In this document: piece after piece, positions 6,551 to 10,118 of the stretch | Layout: each line of letters starts with the position of its first letter | Numbering within the stretch: the first letter of the stretch is position 1 | Origin: Phyllobacteriaceae bacterium | GTDB lineage: Bacteria; Pseudomonadota; Alphaproteobacteria; Rhizobiales; Ancalomicrobiaceae | DNA length: 10,118 nucleotides | Reading direction: 5' to 3' | Assembly (NCBI GenBank): GCA_012517025.1 | Contig: JAAYVT010000057.1 | Location: forward strand, 1 to 10,118 | Notes under the pieces: model-generated | The model's database searches: none | Told to the model about the DNA's origin: nothing | The model's input: only the letters and a program-made list of their open reading frames with translations | Position numbers and translations under genes: made by a program

Positions 6551-7654
6551 TCACCGCCCGGTCTGGCCGCGATGCCTCAGCGCGTGGTCGACGAGCGTGA
6601 TCGCCACCATCGCCTCGACCACCGGCACGGCGCGCAAGCCGACGCAGGGATCGTGGCGGCCCTTCGTGACGAGATCGACGTCGTGCCCCGTCCGATCGAT
6701 GGTCTTGCGCGGGGTCAGGATCGACGATGTCGGCTTCACCGCCAGACGGGCGACGATCGGCTGGCCCGAGGAGATGCCGCCGAGAATGCCGCCGGCGTTG
6801 TTCGACTGGAAGATCGGCCCGTCGTTGCCCATGCGGATCTCGTCGGCGTTCTCCTCGCCGGTCAGCTCCGCCGCCTCGAACCCGGCGCCGATCTCGACGC
6901 CCTTGACCGCGTTGATCGACATCAGCGCGGCGCAGAGATCCTGATCGAGCTTGCCGTAGAGCGGCGCGCCCCAGCCGGCCGGCACGCCTTCGGCCACCAC
7001 CTCGAGGATCGCGCCCACCGACGAGCCGGCCTTGCGGATGCCTTCGAGATACTCCTCGAAACGGGCGACGCTGTCGGCGTCGGGCGAGAAGAACGGGTTC
7101 TGGTTGACTTGGCGCCAGTCCCAGTTCTCGCGATCGATCGCCTCGCGACCGATCTGGACGAGGGCGGCGCGGATGGTGACCCCGCCGGGCACCAGCGTGT
7201 TCAGCACCTGCTTCGCCACCGCCCCGGCGGCGACCCGGCTCGCGGTCTCGCGCGCCGACGAGCGGCCGCCGCCGCGATAGTCGCGGATGCCGTATTTGGC
7301 GTCGTAGGCGAAGTCGGCGTGACCCGGCCGGAACTTGTCGCGGATGTCGGAATAGTCCTTCGACCGCTGGTCGGTGTTGCGGATCATCAGCGAGATCGGC
7401 GTGCCGGTGGTGCGGAGCCCATCGGTCGTATCGTCCTCGAACACGCCGGAGAGCACCTCGACCCGGTCCTCTTCGCGACGCTGGGTGACGAACTTCGAGG
7501 TGCCGGGCTTGCGCCGGTCGCAGTCCGCCTGGAGCGCCTCGAGGTCGAGCCGGACGCCGGGCGGGCAGCCGTCGATCACCGCGCCGATGGCGGGACCGTG
7601 GCTCTCGCCCCAGGTGGTGACGCGGAAGAGGTGGCCGAAGGTGTTGTGCGACAT
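6551..7654 (-). CDS. aroC: Chorismate synthase
   Basis: Catalyses the last step of the shikimate pathway: 5-enolpyruvylshikimate 3-phosphate to chorismate, using reduced FMN as cofactor. At 367 residues it has the usual bacterial length. All three family signatures are present: TTWGESHGPAIG at residues 13-24 with H19, RPGHADFAYDAKYGIRDYRG at 109-128 with H112 followed by GGRSSARETA, and RHDPCVGLRAVPVVEAM near the C-terminus. The two invariant histidines and FMN-binding arginines are intact, so it should be active and cytoplasmic. The ATG at 7654 gives the standard MSHNTFG N-terminus; GGGGA lies 9 bases upstream, inside one arm of an inverted repeat. The gene follows the dienelactone hydrolase gene on the same strand after a 62-base gap. 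aroC needs reduced FMN and ribB feeds FMN synthesis, a plausible reason for their proximity. Confidence 0.98.
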   Translation of the reverse strand: MSHNTFGHLFRVTTWGESHGPAIGAVIDGCPPGVRLDLEALQADCDRRKPGTSKFVTQRREEDRVEVLSGVFEDDTTDGLRTTGTPISLMIRNTDQRSKDYSDIRDKFRPGHADFAYDAKYGIRDYRGGGRSSARETASRVAAGAVAKQVLNTLVPGGVTIRAALVQIGREAIDRENWDWRQVNQNPFFSPDADSVARFEEYLEGIRKAGSSVGAILEVVAEGVPAGWGAPLYGKLDQDLCAALMSINAVKGVEIGAGFEAAELTGEENADEIRMGNDGPIFQSNNAGGILGGISSGQPIVARLAVKPTSSILTPRKTIDRTGHDVDLVTKGRHDPCVGLRAVPVVEAMVAITLVDHALRHRGQTGR

Positions 7655-7658
7655 GGAA

Positions 7659-7695
7659 GCGATCCCCGAGCGGTGCCTTCCGTCTAGGGGATCGC
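7659..7695 (-). promoter_or_regulatory. 9-bp inverted repeat covering the aroC leader
   Basis: Arms GCGATCCCC (7659-7667) and GGGGATCGC (7687-7695) are perfectly complementary across a 19-base loop. The sense-strand 3' arm contains the likely aroC ribosome site (GGGGA) and ends 4 bases before ATG 7654. It could act as a translational switch for aroC or as a terminator for the upstream gene (stop at 7717), though no T tract follows. Symmetry is seen; function is inferred. Confidence 0.45.
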
Positions 7696-7716
7696 GCCGA
7701 GCCGGTCAAATCGCCG

Positions 7717-8538
7717 TCAGGCGAGCGTCTTCTTCAGGAACACCAGGGTGCGCTCCCAGGCGAGCGCCGCGTCCTCGGCGTCGTAACGGGCGCCGGTCGG
7801 ATTGGCGAAGGCGTGGTCGGCGTCGTACCAGTAGACGGTCAGGCGATCGGCGAGGCCGGCCTCCTTCATCGCCTGCTCGAAGCCGCCGACCATGGCGGCG
7901 TTGATCGACTGGTCGCGGGTGCCGAAGTGGCCGAGCACCGGTCCCTTCAACGTCTTCAGCTGCGCGGCGGTCTTGGCGACGTTGCCGTAGTAGATGACGG
8001 TGGCGTCGACCGGCGTGGCGAGCGAGGTGTTGAGCGACCAGCCGCCGCCGAAGCACCAGCCGCAAGTCGCGACCTTGCCGTTCGAGCGGGCATGGGCGCG
8101 GGCGAAGGCGACCGCCGCCGTCATCTGCCGGGTGGCGAGGCCGGCGTCGAGGCCGCTCATCAACGCCTTGGCCTCGTTGGCGTCCTTGGCGACCTTGCCG
8201 TAGAGATCGACGGCGATCACCAGATAGCCCTGCGCCGCGAACTCGGCGGCGACCGCCTTGATCTGGTCGTTGAGGCCCCACCACTCGTGGATCAGGATCA
8301 GCGTCGGCGCTTTGTCCGCCTTCGGGTAGGCGATCGCGGCCGGCAGCGTCGAGCCGCCGGGAACCGAGATCGCCACCGGCTCGGTGCCGGCGGCGGCCAC
8401 CTGCGCCAGCGCCGGATCGGCGAGGACGGCGGCGAGCGGCAGACCGTCGAGACCCTTCAGAAAGGCCCGACGATCGGCTTCCGCCACCACCAGCGGCGGC
8501 ATGTCGGCGTGACTGCCGCATCCCTCGAGCGTGCACAT
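7717..8538 (-). CDS. Dienelactone hydrolase family protein with Tat-type signal
   Basis: Alpha/beta-hydrolase of the dienelactone hydrolase (carboxymethylenebutenolidase) family, which opens lactone or ester substrates; the true substrate is unknown. With the chosen start it has 273 residues. The catalytic triad is visible: nucleophile C162 in CGWCFGGG, D209 in GTRDQSI and H242 in DADHAFANP. The HEWWGLN segment with E86 matches the family's conserved glutamate. The N-terminus contains DRRAFLKGL (twin arginine at 23-24), a short apolar stretch and ALAQ, suggesting Tat export to the periplasm after a 20-residue cysteine-containing leader (MCTLEGCGSHADMPP). I chose ATG 8538 over the upstream one at 8583 because GGGAGG lies 8 bases before it. 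The apolar core is shorter than typical, so export is probable but not certain. Confidence 0.93.
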   Translation of the reverse strand: MCTLEGCGSHADMPPLVVAEADRRAFLKGLDGLPLAAVLADPALAQVAAAGTEPVAISVPGGSTLPAAIAYPKADKAPTLILIHEWWGLNDQIKAVAAEFAAQGYLVIAVDLYGKVAKDANEAKALMSGLDAGLATRQMTAAVAFARAHARSNGKVATCGWCFGGGWSLNTSLATPVDATVIYYGNVAKTAAQLKTLKGPVLGHFGTRDQSINAAMVGGFEQAMKEAGLADRLTVYWYDADHAFANPTGARYDAEDAALAWERTLVFLKKTLA

Positions 8539-8588
8539 GATCGCATCCTCCCCATCGAACCGGCCCGACGCCGGCGCTTTCACGCGAA

Positions 8589-8617
8589 GATCCCGCCGCG
8601 TGGCACGCGCCGGGATC
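8589..8617 (-). terminator. Long hairpin between histidine phosphatase and dienelactone hydrolase genes
   Basis: A 29-base near-perfect palindrome: outer arms GATCCCG/CGGGATC, inner arms CGCGTG/CACGCG, a single C-C mismatch and a one-base centre at 8603. Thirteen of 14 positions pair. It starts 12 bases past the phosphatase stop (8632-8630). The minus strand continues TTCGCGTG, so there is no real T tract. It is probably a transcript end or RNA-stabilising hairpin; an operator for the next gene is the alternative. Confidence 0.5.
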
Positions 8618-8629
8618 CGATGGGACCGA

Positions 8630-9223
8630 TCATAACCACGATCCGTGACGATCTCTCCACACGAAAATGCGATCTTGCGGCACCAGGAGGTAGGCGAGAT
8701 CGGGATCCTCGCGCCCCTCGATCACCCAGCGCAGGGCGCGGAACACGCCGCCGTGCGACACGATCACCATGTCGCCCGAGGTCGTCGCCAGCCAACGGCC
8801 GACGCGCTCGGCGAGCATGACGTAGCTCTCGCCGTCGGGCGGCAGGAAATGCCACTTGTCGCGGGCGATCGCGGCGTGATCCTCCGGCGCGATGCGCTCG
8901 ATGTCCTCGTAGGTCTTGCCCTCGTAGGCACCGAAGGAGACCTCGCGCAGATCCGACACGATTCGGTAAGCCGTCGGATCGAGCCCGAGCCCGGCGCGCA
9001 CGCGCTCCATCGTCTCGCGGGTGCGGCCGAGCGGGCTCGCCACGAAGGCGAAGTCGGCGGGGGCTGCACCGGCGGCGGCGAAGACGTCGGCGAGCGCGCG
9101 GCCGTTGGCGTCGGCCTGGGCGCGGCCGGTGGCGTTGAGCGGAATGTCCTGCGAGCCCTGCAGCCGGCCGGCGAGGTTCCAATCGGTTTGGCCATGACGA
9201 ATGTGGTAAATGGTTCTGGTCAC
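8630..9223 (-). CDS. Histidine phosphatase (phosphoglycerate mutase-like) family protein
   Basis: Cytoplasmic phosphatase of the histidine phosphatase superfamily, branch 1; it uses a phospho-histidine intermediate. It has 197 residues. The catalytic set is complete: RHG with H10 (YHIRHGQTDWN), R67 in SPLGRTRET, E94 in LREVSFGAYEG and H157 in VSHGG. The size and the GAYEGKTYEDI segment fit the small phosphatase group rather than a glycolytic mutase. The start is GTG at 9223, giving MTRTIYHIRHG with the RHG motif at the usual distance; GAGG lies 10 bases upstream and no ATG fits better. From memory, a gene of this family often sits beside aroC in rhizobia, so a link to that cluster is likely. 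The substrate cannot be read from the sequence. Confidence 0.95.
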   Translation of the reverse strand: MTRTIYHIRHGQTDWNLAGRLQGSQDIPLNATGRAQADANGRALADVFAAAGAAPADFAFVASPLGRTRETMERVRAGLGLDPTAYRIVSDLREVSFGAYEGKTYEDIERIAPEDHAAIARDKWHFLPPDGESYVMLAERVGRWLATTSGDMVIVSHGGVFRALRWVIEGREDPDLAYLLVPQDRIFVWRDRHGSWL

Positions 9224-9345
9224 GACGGCCCGACCTCGACGCGCTGATGGACGTCGGGTTTAGCGTGGCGACGCGACGATCTCAACGACGGAAGCGGCAG
9301 AGGTGCCCTTCGGGCGGTGGGTGGAGGAAGGGGGAGAGGCGATCG

Positions 9346-9762
9346 TCACCCCTTCGTCGGGCTCCCGTAGAAATCGCGGCCGGAGAATTCGTCGAGGGTG
9401 GCGCGGTTTTCGGCGGTGTTGAAGCGCCAGTCGCCCCATTCGGGGTCCGGCATGCCCTTCGCCACCCAGGCGGCGACGACGCCGTCGGCGATCTCCTCCG
9501 GCGTGTCGGTGCCGAAATGGGCGAGGCCCTGCGGATTTTCGGACGAGAACAAGGCGTCGTCCGCCGGTGTCGCGCCGCCTCGCACGAGACCGACGATCAC
9601 ACGATGGACGAAGTCCACGAGATCGCGGCCGTCGAAATGGAGGCTCAATCGCCCTCTGTCGACGATGGCGCCCAGACCGATGCCGATTTCGTCGGTGGCG
9701 ATGTCGTACAGAGCGTGGCGGACATATGTCTCGGCTTCGACCTGCGGATCGTGGTCACTCAT
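9346..9762 (-). CDS. Small acidic protein, candidate immunity protein
   Basis: I do not recognise the family. The chosen start, ATG 9762 (MSDHDPQVEAETYV), gives 138 residues. GGAGG lies 5 bases upstream, and the start overlaps the end of the preceding gene by 8 bases (ATGATGAGTGA), which implies tight translational coupling. Extending to 9816 would run inside that gene. The protein is strongly acidic (about 25 D/E against about 10 K/R), soluble, without signal peptide, membrane segment or cysteine. It is probably alpha/beta, with one apolar helix near VDFVHRVIVGLV, and ends in an aromatic, charged tail (WGDWRFN, DFYGSPTKG). A small acidic gene placed directly after a candidate toxin tip is the usual layout for an immunity gene. 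That role is inference from position and charge only. Confidence 0.75.
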   Translation of the reverse strand: MSDHDPQVEAETYVRHALYDIATDEIGIGLGAIVDRGRLSLHFDGRDLVDFVHRVIVGLVRGGATPADDALFSSENPQGLAHFGTDTPEEIADGVVAAWVAKGMPDPEWGDWRFNTAENRATLDEFSGRDFYGSPTKG

Positions 9763-10118
9763 CATTTCCTCCGCGAAAATGAATTTTCGTGTTCTGTTCA
9801 ATCGAGATGCCATCACCTCGCAAGACCTCGATCGTGACGTCGGATTTCGGACTCATTCGAATGCCGATCACCGTGCCGTCGCTGCGTAGGAATTGGGGAT
9901 GAGCGTAGTTCGAATTGTAGTCGGTCCGAACTGCGCCCTGTAGGAGTCGTGCACCGACATCGAGAAACGTTTCGCGATCGACGGTCCGAATGGTGCCGTC
10001 GGAATTACGGAACCTCGTGCCGATCAACTGCCCGTTCTCCGTCAGACATTCATGCAGCGCTTCGCCGCGTACGTCCGGGTCGGCGAGTTCTGCGAGCCGC
10101 GCCTCGGCGCTCTCCAGA
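9755..10118 (-). CDS. C-terminal end of an unidentified larger protein, candidate polymorphic-toxin tip
   Basis: The frame is open from the right edge to the stop at 9757-9755, giving about 121 residues with the N-terminus missing. A TTG at 10027 is only a possible start; the frame continues without a stop upstream (LESAEARLAELADPDVRGEA, helical), so the gene probably begins outside. The C-terminal 90 residues look like a compact beta-rich domain with two similar segments, RFRNSDGTIRTV and QFLRSDGTVIGIR, followed by TIEVLRGDG and KIHFRGG at the end. The SDGTVIGIR and final KIHF pattern reminds me of nuclease tips of polymorphic toxins, but I cannot assign a family. Bases 9781-10020 are 55% G+C (132 of 240), clearly below the neighbours, suggesting transfer. 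It is coupled to the small acidic gene downstream. Confidence 0.6.
   Translation of the reverse strand, partial: LESAEARLAELADPDVRGEALHECLTENGQLIGTRFRNSDGTIRTVDRETFLDVGARLLQGAVRTDYNSNYAHPQFLRSDGTVIGIRMSPKSDVTIEVLRGDGISIEQNTKIHFRGGNDE

Noticed and set aside
9305..9315. GCCC-TTC-GGGC hairpin after the candidate immunity gene
   Set aside because: Only a 4-bp stem with no T tract; the polypyrimidine stretch nearby (minus strand, about 9317-9343) precedes rather than follows it.
9755..10027. A complete 90-residue gene starting at TTG 10027
   Set aside because: TTG is a rare start, no convincing ribosome site was found, and the frame stays open to the window edge, so this is more likely the end of a longer protein.

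Overview
The window is GC-rich DNA (about 70% G+C in the genes sampled) with alphaproteobacterial gene content, most likely from the Hyphomicrobiales (Rhizobiales). The evidence is the gene set and order: histidine phosphatase, dienelactone hydrolase, aroC, then ribB, all on the minus strand, plus the style of the two chemoreceptors. I cannot name the genus. I see no rRNA, tRNA, CRISPR array, insertion sequence or integrase.

Layout by coordinate. (1) 1-1823, minus: a chemoreceptor with a Cache-type sensor, cut by the left edge. (2) 1966-2478, plus, the only plus-strand gene: a UPF0178/YaiI-family protein, divergent from the chemoreceptor and overlapping the next gene tail to tail. (3) 3157-2453, minus: a cytoplasmic DsbA-like thioredoxin-fold protein, coupled to ribB through a TGATG junction. 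(4) 4500-3157, minus: ribB, whose reading frame carries an N-terminal helix-turn-helix domain and a zinc-less RibA-like C-terminal domain. A strong internal ribosome site suggests the RibB part can also be made alone. (5) 6319-4634, minus: a second complete chemoreceptor with a helical-bundle sensor, followed by a good terminator and preceded by an AT-rich promoter region with a perfect 13-bp palindrome. (6) 7654-6551: aroC. (7) 8538-7717: a dienelactone hydrolase with a twin-arginine signal. (8) 9223-8630: a histidine phosphatase. (9) At the right edge, two translationally coupled minus-strand genes of lower G+C: the C-terminal end of a larger unidentified protein (9755 to the edge) and a small acidic protein (9762-9346). 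Their arrangement resembles a polymorphic-toxin tip with its immunity gene.

How they work together: aroC (chorismate, the aromatic precursor) and ribB (riboflavin precursor) are housekeeping anchors. From memory, rhizobial genomes often have fabI, histidine phosphatase, aroC and ribB side by side. Here a chemoreceptor sits between aroC and ribB, and the candidate toxin/immunity pair sits where fabI might be expected, so this looks like a conserved block with accessory insertions. A recurring layout is an inverted repeat just upstream of a start codon, with the likely ribosome site in or beside its 3' arm: both chemoreceptors and aroC have one. The most interesting items are the HTH-RibB fusion with two possible starts and the candidate toxin/immunity pair at the right edge.
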